Source of the DNA: Nocardia ninae NBRC 108245
Lineage (GTDB): Bacteria > Actinomycetota > Actinomycetes > Mycobacteriales > Mycobacteriaceae
Length of the DNA: 64,000 nt
Reading direction: 5' to 3'
Assembly (NCBI RefSeq): GCF_007990755.1
Contig: NZ_BJXA01000044.1
Span: 1-64,000, forward strand
Every line of letters begins with the position of its first letter. Position 1 is the first letter of the stretch. Below the pieces are notes generated by a model. The model saw only the letters and a list, made by a program, of their open reading frames with translations. It was not told the DNA's origin and made no database searches. Shown here in pieces: positions 34,640-42,945 of the stretch. Position numbers and translations under genes: made by a program.

Positions 34640-35390
34640 TGTGCGACATTTCCGACGACTGTCGTGCCGGAGAACTCCCGATACTCCACGGACCCGACGA
34701 GGAGGGGCGTGACCCAGCGGACGCCGCGGGCCCGGGCCGGCGCGAGATCGAAGGGGCTGTCGGGTCGAGCGAGCTCGTCGAGCTGTTCGCGCAGCGCCTG
34801 GCGCATCGCACGAGTGAAACCCGTGCCTACATGGCCCACATAGACGAATGCCGAATCCTCGGCGTAGGCTCCCAGCACCAACGATCCGACGCTTTCGCGT
34901 AGGCCGCCGCTGGTTGGAATCCAGCCTGCCACAACAACTTCCGTCGTCTTGCGCAGCACCGATTTGATCCACAGCCGGCAGCGGCGGCCGGGTTGACAAG
35001 CGGAATCGAGGCGCTTGGACACGATGCCCTCGAGTCGTGCTGGCGGGCCACGTCGAGCATGGTGTCGCGTCCACGGTCCAGTAGGGCGGGGTCAGCACCA
35101 GCCGCCCGGACAGTGCGAGATCGTCGAGGATCTCGCGGCGGGCAACGTAGGGCATGCCGATCAACGACCGGCCTTGATACTCCAGCACATCGAAGGCAAC
35201 CAGCTGCACGCCGACGCTGCGGATCAGCGCGGCGGCTACCTCGGGAAACGAGCCGGTCACCTCGTTGCCGTTTCGCGAGATCAATTTCAGTGTGTCGGAA
35301 ACGTATGCGGCAGCGCGGATTCCGTCGTATTTCACCTCATAGTCCCTTCTCTGAACTAACGGGCCAGCGACGGCGTCGAGCGCACCCACG
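34640..35390 (-). pseudogene. Decayed ATP-dependent DNA ligase (LigD-type ligase domain)
   Basis: Ordered fragments of a ligase lie in two minus-strand frames. Upstream: EVKYDGIRAAAYVSDTLKLI with the nucleotidyl-transfer Lys, then RNGNEVTGSFPEVAAAL, then QLVAFDVLEYQGRSLIGMPY and LSGRLVLTPPYWTVDA. Downstream, in another frame: LWIKSVLRKTTEVVVAGW, GSLVLGAYAED, FVYVGHVGTGFTRAMRQAL and VGSVEYREFSG, which is the OB-fold domain. About 40 residues are missing where LDGEIVAL should stand, and at least one frameshift lies near 35.0 kb. The gene can no longer make a ligase. It resembles the stand-alone or LigD-associated NHEJ ligases of actinobacteria. Confidence 0.82.
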
Positions 35391-35589
35391 CGCTCAACCA
35401 CCCACGCCCCCACACCGGCACCGGATATCCACGATTGACCACCTCGCCCAACGACCCGAAGCGGCCTCATCCGAGCGCGGCTGTTCAATCCGGTCGCTGT
35501 GGTTCGCGGATGAGTAGCGGAGGACGCCCTGTCGGGCCGCAGGTCTCGCCAGCTGGTGCCGGTAACGCCCACGCCGCCAGAGTTGACGA

Positions 35590-35725
35590 AGCCAAGCTCG
35601 TCAGCCTCGGCTGTAGTCGAACCGAATGCATGGACCTGAAGAACTACAACACAGGCACCCCGGTAACTCTGGAGGGTTGCGACCACTCCACCAACGGAAG
35701 TAACAAATGGGGACGGGCGTACTAA
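35590..35725 (+). pseudogene. Fragment of a ricin-type beta-trefoil lectin
   Basis: The last 35 codons of a forward frame read ECMDLKNYNTGTPVTLEGCD and then SNKWGRAY. This is one beta-trefoil subdomain of the ricin-B type (C-L-D-x-x-x, a Gly-Thr-Pro-Val strand, Cys, then Q/N-x-W). One intact lectin has three such repeats after a signal peptide; here there is one, and the sequence upstream is unrelated. A whole lectin of the same family lies at 42.4-42.9 kb. Confidence 0.5.
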
Positions 35726-35888
35726 TAGTCGAAGGCCCCCACCTCGGCAGGCCAGATTGAGCCAGCGAGTTCCTGTTCGGGCGTCGTTACGGTGCGGCGC
35801 TCGGTCCCGCACGCCCGTATCAGGACGGGTGGCATCGGTCTGACCGAGCGCCGCTGCACCACTCGATGACGCATTCCACGTTACGCAT

Positions 35889-36896
35889 TCAGATGTAGTG
35901 CTCCGGAGTGTCTGATCCGGTAGCAAAAGTGCGGCGGTAGGAGGTCGGTGTCACCCCGAGGTGCTGGCGGAACTTCGCGCGCAGATTGGCGGCGGTGCCG
36001 AGACCGCAGTGATGGGCGATGCGGTCGACGGGCAGGTCGGTGGTCTCGAGCAGTCGCTGGGCATGGGTGATACGTTCCCGCGAGAGCCACTGCTGCGGGG
36101 TCATCGAGGTAGTGGCTTTGAACCGGCGGATCAGGGTGCGATGACTCAGTCCGGCACGGCGCGCCAAATCCGCCACGGTGAGATCCTCGGCGAGACGTTC
36201 ACGCGCCCACCGCAGCAGCTCAGGCTCCGACGGCCCGTGGTCGCCCTGTCGTGCTGAAGCCGGCACAAATTGGGCTTGCCCACCGGAACGATGCGGCGGC
36301 ACCACCATGCGCCGCGCCACTTCCGCCGCGACCCCGCCGCCGTGGTCGCGGCGGATCAATTCCAGGCACAAGTCGATTCCCGCGGCAGTTCCCGCGGAGG
36401 TCCAGATGTTGCCTTCCTGGTGGTAGAGGACATCGGCGGCGACACTAACATCGGGGTATCTCTGGGCCAGCGCGGTGGCGTGCATCCAGTGGGTGGTCGC
36501 GGTGCGGCCGTCGAGCAGCCCAGCCTCGGCCAACACGAAAGCACCGGAGCAGATCGAGGCGATGCGAACGCCGCGCCGGTCGGCCTCGCGCAGCACGGCG
36601 AGCAGCGCCGACGGTGCGCCGATCCCATCGAGGGGGTTCGCGCGCCCGGTCACGATGATGGTGTCCAGGTCAGCGAGGTCTTCGAGGGCGCTGGCGTGCG
36701 CGGCCATGAAACCCACGGTCAGCGGGGTGCTGGGCTCGGTGGGGTGCACGCTGAACCGATACCACGGATCAACCAGATCACGACGATGAATGCCGAAGAC
36801 CTCACACACCAGCGCGGCCTCGAAGATCGGGGTTTCCGGTACGACAGCCAACCCGATCGAATGCCCACCATCAGTCATGGCGAATTCGTGACGCAT
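35889..36896 (-). CDS. GlxA-family transcriptional regulator (DJ-1/PfpI + AraC)
   Basis: A 335-residue regulator made of a class I glutamine-amidotransferase-like DJ-1/PfpI domain (about 12-185) and an AraC helix-turn-helix domain (about 225-325). The nucleophile-elbow equivalent is SICSGAFVLAEAGLLDGR, with Cys present, and TTHWMHATAL follows. The DNA-binding part has VADLARRAGLSHRTLIRRF and the FxxxxGVTPxxYR end. Related proteins sense methylated quaternary amines or other nitrogen metabolites. The N-terminus could begin at 36896 or at an inner ATG at 36878. About 45 bases around the start are repeated in inverse orientation at 43.55 kb. No target gene is adjacent. Confidence 0.92.
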   Translation of the reverse strand: MRHEFAMTDGGHSIGLAVVPETPIFEAALVCEVFGIHRRDLVDPWYRFSVHPTEPSTPLTVGFMAAHASALEDLADLDTIIVTGRANPLDGIGAPSALLAVLREADRRGVRIASICSGAFVLAEAGLLDGRTATTHWMHATALAQRYPDVSVAADVLYHQEGNIWTSAGTAAGIDLCLELIRRDHGGGVAAEVARRMVVPPHRSGGQAQFVPASARQGDHGPSEPELLRWARERLAEDLTVADLARRAGLSHRTLIRRFKATTSMTPQQWLSRERITHAQRLLETTDLPVDRIAHHCGLGTAANLRAKFRQHLGVTPTSYRRTFATGSDTPEHYI

Positions 36897-36926
36897 CGTG
36901 TCAAATCCTCCACTCGCCCACAGTGA
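36880..36926. repeat. Inverted dispersed repeat, copy at the glxA-like start
   Basis: This 47-base segment (start codon region plus upstream TTTGACA) matches the reverse complement of 43546-43592 with about six or seven differences. Both contain GGCGAGT, ATTTGACA and AATTCGCCA, followed by unrelated sequence. Confidence 0.6.
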
Positions 36927-37344
36927 TTCGGGTCGTCAAGCTAGAACGTGTGAACTTCCTGCCGGTCCGGCCCCGACGTACCGCCATCGCGACGGATCCA
37001 GTGACGAGAAGGAACTCGAGCTCTCGCACGAGACCTGCGCTCGGCATGATCCCTGAGCCAGCAAGGCAGGCGCATCGAGGATCTCGCGGTCAGTCGTGCC
37101 TCCACGATGTGCAACGAATCGCGACATTCAACCCCCCAGCGTCCGGTCGTTACCCATCAACGTGACAGTACGAGTACGAGATCGCAACCACACGCAACTG
37201 GGGTCTTGCTCCCCACCCGCAGCAATCAAAACTCGTCGAATACTGACCTGGCCGACCGCCGAAAAGTCCTGTGCCACCGCATCCCAACAGGGGCATGGGC
37301 CGCGAACCCTTTGCCGTGAACGTCAATGAAACATGGAGAAACTC
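36927..37344. other. Gene-free intergenic stretch
   Basis: About 418 bases upstream of the Tat-exported CxxC-repeat gene. I find no ORF with coding character. GGAGA lies just before the next ATG. Confidence 0.5.
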
Positions 37345-37920
37345 ATGTCGAACCCCATATCGAATTCCAGCGACAAGCCCGAACTGTCCCGTAGAGCCGC
37401 GCTTCGCGGAATCGGTGCCACGGGCGCAATCGCTCTGGGCGGTGCCGTCGTTCTCAGCGGGACGAGCACGGCCCACGCTACCCAGAATTGGTGGGGCTGG
37501 TGCAAATTCTGCGAAGGCTTGTGGTACTCCAGAGGCGGTTCGGGAAGACCCTGCCCCGGCAGCTCTACGGGACACACCGCCGAAGGCAGCGGCAACTACA
37601 CACTCAAGTACAGCTCCGACGGCGGCGGTGGACAGAACGGCTGGCGCTGGTGCTCGAAATGCCACGGCCTCTGGTACAGCGGCAACGTCGCTGGCAAAAT
37701 CGTCTGCCCCGACGGCGGGGGCGCTCACTACGCGCGTGGAAGCGGCGACTATCTGCTCGACTACAGCCCCAACGGTGGCGGGCAGGGCGGCTGGTACTGG
37801 TGCAGATTCTGCTCAGGCTTGTGGAGTGGCCTCAGCCTCGGCAGAAATGTCTGCCCTGCTGGCTACTCCCACAGTGCCAAAGGCAGCGGCGAGTACATGA
37901 TTCGCATCGGCCCCCAGTAG
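37345..37920 (+). CDS. Tat-exported protein with three CxxC-GLW repeats
   Basis: A 191-residue secreted protein. The N-terminus has a twin-arginine signal (LSRRAALRGIGATGAIALGG) with cleavage likely after AHA near residue 46. The mature part is three repeats of about 44-47 residues, each with W-x-W-C-x-x-C-x-G-L-W (WWGWCKFCEGLWYS, GWRWCSKCHGLWYS, GWYWCRFCSGLWSG), then C-P-x-G-x-x-H and G-S-G-x-Y. Tat export implies folding, and probably metal loading, in the cytoplasm. The CxxC plus Cys and His per repeat suggests one zinc-ribbon-like site each. The repeat is found as a C-terminal appendage on actinobacterial exoenzymes; here it stands alone. GGAGA supports the ATG at 37345. Confidence 0.75.
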   Translation: MSNPISNSSDKPELSRRAALRGIGATGAIALGGAVVLSGTSTAHATQNWWGWCKFCEGLWYSRGGSGRPCPGSSTGHTAEGSGNYTLKYSSDGGGGQNGWRWCSKCHGLWYSGNVAGKIVCPDGGGAHYARGSGDYLLDYSPNGGGQGGWYWCRFCSGLWSGLSLGRNVCPAGYSHSAKGSGEYMIRIGPQ

Positions 37921-37943
37921 AAGGTGACTCCGCCTCGTCGGCT

Positions 37944-38222
37944 TCACGATTCCGACTGCCAACGGCCTCGCCGCGGCGAGGCGCGGCAATGGTGCTCGTC
38001 GCGGGCACTGATCAGGTCGGAGCGACGGCGCCCCTGGACGTGGCGAAGCCTGTACGGATCGAGGACCACGATCTCACCATCGACAGCGAAGGGCTGATCC
38101 GCAGGCGCGAGCCCAGCCAGTTCAGGCCACACGGCATCGGCGCGTAACGCGGCAGCCCGCTCACGCCAGTCTCGCCGCCGCCATGGTCGCCCTTCCGATG
38201 AGGTGAGGCCGGTTTCTGGCAA
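37944..38222 (-). pseudogene. Possible second ATP-dependent DNA ligase fragment
   Basis: A 92-codon frame reads PWRRRDWRERAAALRADAVW, then PELAGLAPADQPFAVDGEIV and VLDPYRLRHVQG. The P-E-L-A-x-L then V-D-G-E-I-V-x-L-D pattern is the segment that follows motif Ia in NHEJ-type ATP-dependent DNA ligases. It overlaps in position the piece missing from the ligase relic at 34.6-35.4 kb. The rest of a ligase is absent. The call is tentative. Confidence 0.35.
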
Positions 38223-38575
38223 TTAGCTGGATAATTCCGATTGGCTGCCCGATGTCATCGATCCGGCCAACGCAGTCCGCGACCGGTCAATCCCGTGTGC
38301 CGGTTGTCGCCCCGTCGGCGACGCGACGGGGCGGGGCTGGAGGCGGGAAGCAGGGCAGTGCGGGGCGCTCATGTCGGGAAAGCTCGGCAGCCTCAGATCC
38401 ACCGTCGTGGCGCGGCGGGGGCGCTGGTCAAGCTGGTTGAGTTTGTCCTGGGCAGCGGCCAGGCTCACCCGCAGGCCCTCGACCTCGCCGATCCAGCCCG
38501 CCTTTTCGGCCTCGGTGACGCGTGCGGTGAGGTTGTCGCGGATTTCGACCAGCCGCGGCCTGCGTGAACGCCAGC
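38223..38575 (-). pseudogene. Integrase relic A: C-terminal tail of a large tyrosine recombinase
   Basis: The minus strand encodes RPRLVEIRDNLTARVTEAEK, AGWIGEVEGLRVSLAAAQDK and LNQLDQRPRRATTVDLRLPS. This is clearly the same as the tail of relic B (RARLEEIRVNLEARIIEARR, EGWLGEVESLQVSYSGVNDK, LAQIDATPQRTT). Only the last 65 or so residues of the recombinase remain. It abuts relic B head-to-head near 38575, as after an inversion or a rearranged double insertion. Confidence 0.75.
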
Positions 38576-40176
38576 CGTCCCTGGACTTCGCCAGCATCGA
38601 CGCGGTCTCGAGGACGCTGGCCGGCCTGTTCTGGGCCCGCATCGAGACACTGTCTCCCGGCATCGACACCCTGCAGATCCCTCCGGAGGTGATGCGTTCC
38701 TGGAAGGACGCCCTCGGCACCATCGAACGCACCACGATCAGCAGCAACGGCGAGCGGATCAAGGTGCCGGTGCCGCGGCTGAACCTGAAAGATGAACTGA
38801 TGCGAGTGCGGGCCCTCTACCTCGACATCGCGCACTGGGCTGTCGAGGACCCAGCTTGTTGAGGACCATGGGTTGCGCCCTGCCCAATCACCAACGCCGA
38901 AATTCAGAAGGCCAAGGAACGCAAGCACCGCAAGGCACGCATGGACCAGCGCACCCGGGAACGGCTGCCCGTCCTGCCTGTCCTCGTGCGCACCGTCAAC
39001 GACCGGCGTCTCGCTGCGGCCCGAGTACTGGCCTCAGCCCAGGCGGCAGAACCTGGGGCGATCGTCGACGGCACCGACGGAAAGTGGCGAAAAGCTGTTG
39101 TTCCCCATGCGATCGGGCGATTCGTCTGGGCCGAGGACGTCGCTACTGGCAAACGCCGCAACCTGTCCTACGAGGAAGAGGAGGCGTTCTGGGCGTTCGC
39201 GACCATCGAGGTCTTGCGCCTGACCGGCATCCGCTGCGAGGAACTGCTCGAACTGACCCACCACAGCATCACCGAATACCGGCTGCCCAGCACAGGCGAG
39301 CTGGTGCCGCTGCTGCAGATCGCACCGTCCAAGACCGACACCGAGCGCCTGCTCCTGGTCAGCCCCGAGCCGGCCGACATTCTCAGCACCATCGTCCAGC
39401 GCTTACGCAACCCGGACGGCTCCATCCCGCTAATCGTCTCCTACGACGTCAGGGAGAGAATCTGGAACCCGCCGATGCCCGTGCTGTTCCAGCGCGGCAT
39501 CGGCAACGAACGCCGCGCTTACACCCCGACCGCGATCCGCAAGCTGCTCATCAACACCCTCGCCGCAACCCGGCTCACCGACCCGAACGGCGACCCACTG
39601 ATTTTCAGCCCCCACGACTTCCGCAGGATCTTCGTCACCGACGCCATCATGAACGGCCTGCCACCGCACATCGCACAGGTCATTTGCGGGCACAAAAGCA
39701 TCGACACAACCACGGGTTACAAGGCCGTCTACCCTGCAGAAACCATTGAGGCGCACCGGGCGTTCATCGCGCGCCGCCGGTCCGTTCGGCCCGGCGAGGA
39801 ATACCGCACTCCGACCGACGAAGAGTGGGACGCATTTCTGTCCCACTTCGAGAAGCGGAAAGTGTCGGTCGGGACATGCGCGCGGGCATTTTCGACGCCG
39901 TGTATTCATGAGCACGCATGTGTCCGATGTTCACTCCTGAGGCCGGACCCGGCCCAACGAGCCAGGCTCGAAGAGATCCGCGTCAATCTCGAAGCCCGCA
40001 TCATCGAGGCCAGACGCGAGGGCTGGCTCGGCGAAGTCGAGAGCCTGCAGGTCAGCTACAGCGGCGTCAACGACAAACTCGCCCAGATCGACGCCACGCC
40101 CCAGCGAACCACAGCAGGGACCGAACTCGGCATCCCCGGATTCGATGCGATTTTCGGAAGGACTGCTGCCCCATAG
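38575..40176 (+). pseudogene. Integrase relic B: nearly intact large tyrosine recombinase with one internal stop
   Basis: One forward frame runs from about 38575 to 40176 and encodes some 530 residues of a phage-integrase-type recombinase, interrupted only by TGA at 38860-38862. The paralogue (relic C) has Trp in the equivalent DPARWAAWVAPCP, so TGG to TGA is the likely lesion. Catalytic residues remain: Arg in LRLTGIRCEELLELTHHS, His-x-x-Arg in SPHDFRRIFVT, and GHKSIDTTTGYKAVYP with the nucleophilic Tyr region. The C-terminal tail contains a Cys/His cluster (CIHEHACVRC). The N-terminal arm is missing. A fragment from the ATG at 38941 could still be translated and would keep the catalytic domain. 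Confidence 0.82.
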
Positions 40177-40257
40177 GGATTAGCTCAGATGCTCCTCAAT
40201 CCAGCCGCCGCAGCGTCGGTCAACGGCGATTGATGGTTACGGACTACCCTGCCGTTG

Positions 40258-40908
40258 ATGAGCGCAGACGACTGGTTGACCGATACCCGAATCTCCTACG
40301 ACACTGTCGCGCTGAGCTATGCCGACCAGGTGCGCGATGCCTTGGCTGGACACCCATACCTCCGTGCAGCTCTGGCATTGTTCGCGGACAGCGTGCGGGC
40401 CGCTGGCGGCGGGCTCGTAGCCGATGTCGGGTGCGGTCCCGGACACGTTACCGCCTACTTACACGAGCTGGGTGTTGATGCTTTCGGTGTCGATCTTTCC
40501 CCTGGGATGATCGAGGCAGCTCGGCGTGACCACCCCGGACTGCGGTTCGAGGTGGGTTCTATGACGGAGCTGGACTTCCCGGCAGCCTCGATGGCCGGCA
40601 TGCTGGTTTGGCAGTCGTTGATCCACGTCCCCGACGACGAGGTCCCGGCCGTGCTGAGGCACTTTCATCGAGTACTGCGTCCCGGCGGACCACTGCAATT
40701 ACTGTTCCACGTCGGCACCGAGTCGCAGTTGAAGACCCAAGGCTATGGCGGTCACCCGATGAATGTCCATGTCCACCGTCGGCAGCCGGACCTCATGACG
40801 ACCTGGCTGCGTGATGCCGGATTCAAGGTCGAGGCTCACATGCTGCTCGCCCCGGAAGAGAAAGCTTCGCAAGCAATACTTTTCGCACGTCACCAGCCCT
40901 ACCAGTAG
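40258..40908 (+). CDS. Class I SAM-dependent methyltransferase
   Basis: A 216-residue small-molecule methyltransferase. Motif I is VADVGCGPGHVTAYL, the acidic residue after strand 2 is in VDLSPGMIEAAR, motif II lies at VGSMTELDF, and post-motif HRVLRPGGPLQLLFHV is intact. It belongs to the UbiE/Methyltransf_11 type, and the substrate is unknown. It begins 81 bases after relic B and is flanked on both sides by recombinase debris, so it is probably cargo of the mobile element. Its codon use does not stand out from the backbone. Confidence 0.88.
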   Translation: MSADDWLTDTRISYDTVALSYADQVRDALAGHPYLRAALALFADSVRAAGGGLVADVGCGPGHVTAYLHELGVDAFGVDLSPGMIEAARRDHPGLRFEVGSMTELDFPAASMAGMLVWQSLIHVPDDEVPAVLRHFHRVLRPGGPLQLLFHVGTESQLKTQGYGGHPMNVHVHRRQPDLMTTWLRDAGFKVEAHMLLAPEEKASQAILFARHQPYQ

Positions 40909-40989
40909 TTCAGAGAAGCAGCTGTGCTCGTGCTGGCAACTTGTTCCATAAGCACGCCCGCAATCACCGAGAGCCAGTTTGCAACGTTC

Positions 40990-42095
40990 GAAATGGCCCG
41001 GGAACTCCTCCTACTCGGTATCGGTCGGGGTGCGGTACTCCTCGCCCGGGCGCAAGGCGCGCCAGGCGGGCAATGAACGCTCGAAGGGCTTGGATCGTTT
41101 CCTATGGGTAGATCGCCTTGTTACCCGTGGTGGTGTTAATGTCCTTGTGCCCCGAAAAGAACTTATGCGCTATGCGGAGGCATGCCGTTCACGATCGCCT
41201 CGGTGACAAAGATCCGGCGCAGGTCATGCGGCTGGAAGTACAGCGGCTCGCCCGCAGCGTCGGTCATCGCGGTCTTGTCCAACAGCTCGATCGGCGCCGC
41301 GCGAACCAGCCCCGCGGAGACCCCGCGTCGCTGTGCGCCGGAGCGCCACTGGAACAGCAGCGGCGCCAAGGCGTTTAGGTCCGGTCGGCCAAATCGTAGA
41401 ACGGCACCAGCGGCACCCGCCCGTCACGGTCGCGGACCCGGGATACGATCGTGGCCAGCACGTCGGCCAACTCCGGGCCCACCACCAGCAGTCGCGCCTC
41501 ATCGCTCTTCGACGGCGCGATATGCAGCAGCGGCACGATCTCCCCGGTACCGGGCAGCCGGTACTGGATGATGCTGTGGTGGCTGATCTCGAGCATTTCC
41601 TCGATCCGAGCACCGGTATGGCGCAGCACCTCCACACTCGCCCACGCCCAGAACGCGCGATTCTCCAACTCGTGCAACCGAATCCGGCGACCATCAGAGT
41701 CGGAGATGTGCGGGATAGTCTCGGTGCAGGCCTCGGTCCACGGCTTGGAGCGGGTGTAGACGCGCTCACCGAACTCGAAACTGGCACCAGCGGGTGCGGC
41801 CACAGCCGCAGCGACCAATGCCTGGGCATCGCGCATCCGGTGCTCGGCCAGGCGCACTAGCTGTGGCCACACAGGCAGCCGCTCACGCGTGCGCTGATCC
41901 ATGCGTTCCTTGCGTCGGCGTTCGAGCTTTTTCGCGCTCGTCTCCGCGGGGCTGGTCGGGCACGGTGCCACCCACGCAGCCCAGCGTGCCGGATCGGTAG
42001 CCGCCCATGCCGCCAGGTCCAGGTAGAAGCGGCGGACCGAGGTGAGCAGGTTGATGCTGATCAGATAGTTGCCGCTGCCGACGGCAGTGGCCCTC
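40990..42095 (-). pseudogene. Integrase relic C: frameshifted copy of the same large tyrosine recombinase
   Basis: The minus strand holds a third copy: FYLDLAAWAATDPARWAAWV, RMDQRTRERLPVWPQLVRLA, GARIEEMLEISHHSIIQYRL and TGEIVPLLHIAPSKSDEARL in one frame ending near 41375. After shifts come FQPHDLRRIFVTEAIVNGMP and SGHKDINTTTGNKAIYP, with a TAG directly after IYP. The N-terminal arm and the C-terminal tail are gone. At least two frameshifts and one stop make it non-functional. The Tyr of TTGYKA is Asn here (TTGNKA), so even the catalytic site has decayed. Confidence 0.82.
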
Positions 42096-42387
42096 GCACA
42101 TACGACACCAGCGCCAGTTGTCTTGGGCAGCGTGCGGCGTGTTCGATCCATCGAGGGCCTACGGTGCCGGCTAAGGCAATTGCACCCGTGGCTCCCATTC
42201 CCCGAAGCATCCCCTGCGAGACAGCTCAGGCGTGCCAGGTCAGGCATAAAGTTCGACATAGTTTCCCATGGCGTGAGTTCTATCCCGGCACCCTCCTATG
42301 GGCCGCCTGTTCATTGAAGTGGGACGACACCCGGCTTTCGGGTTTCAGGATCCATATTCAGCTTCCGAAACCGGCGGAAGTGAAGAT

Positions 42388-42945
42388 TCATGGCTGGTAT
42401 TTGTCATCCCAGAAAGCGTTGCGTTGACCTACGCAATCCCACTGTTGCGCCACCGCTCCGTTTGATTGGTTGGCGTCTGCGATTTCTAGGCACTTCCCGC
42501 TGTGAAGATTGACGAAGAAGGAGCGGTATACGCCGTCGATTCGATCGTCTTTCCATCTCCAGTATGCGTTTGCTTGCCCGACGCAATCCCATAGTTGAGC
42601 CTTGGCGCCGTTTTGCTTGCTGTAGTCGGCGATCTCCAGACACTTGGTGGGATGCGACACTGGCGTAAAGAAGTAGAGATTCTCTCCGGTGCTGTCGTCA
42701 TAGTGACTGGTCCAATACGCCGAATCCTGATCTTCGCATTTCCACTGTTGGACTCGCGCACCGTTACGGCCATCATTGTTACTCACCTCCAGGCATTTAC
42801 CGGTAGCGTGATTGACGAAATATAAACCACTGCCTAGGGATTCGGGAGGCCGGCTGACTCCATCTGATGCCTGAGCGGGAGCTGCCATCGCTGCGGTGCT
42901 CGCAACTGCCATTCCGACAACAATCGCTCGTAATCTATTGTTCAC
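42388..42945 (-). CDS. Secreted ricin-type beta-trefoil lectin
   Basis: A 185-residue exported protein: signal peptide about 1-27 (VVGMAVASTAAMAAPAQA), then a single beta-trefoil. Three repeats each have C-L-E-[VI]-[AS] and Q-x-W: KCLEVSNNDG with VQQWKCEDQ, KCLEIADYSK with AQLWDCVGQ, and KCLEIADANQ with AQQWDCVGQ. All three sugar-binding Q-x-W sites look intact and the paired cysteines should form disulfides. No catalytic domain is attached, so it is a free carbohydrate-binding protein. GTG at 42945 is preferred (AAGG upstream); GTG at 42975 is also in frame. It neighbours recombinase relic C. Confidence 0.83.
   Translation of the reverse strand: MNNRLRAIVVGMAVASTAAMAAPAQASDGVSRPPESLGSGLYFVNHATGKCLEVSNNDGRNGARVQQWKCEDQDSAYWTSHYDDSTGENLYFFTPVSHPTKCLEIADYSKQNGAKAQLWDCVGQANAYWRWKDDRIDGVYRSFFVNLHSGKCLEIADANQSNGAVAQQWDCVGQRNAFWDDKYQP

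Noticed and set aside
38860-38862. TGA read as tryptophan or selenocysteine in recombinase relic B
   Set aside because: The paralogue has TGG-type Trp, no selenocysteine element is visible, actinobacteria use TGA as stop, and the two neighbouring copies are clearly dead.
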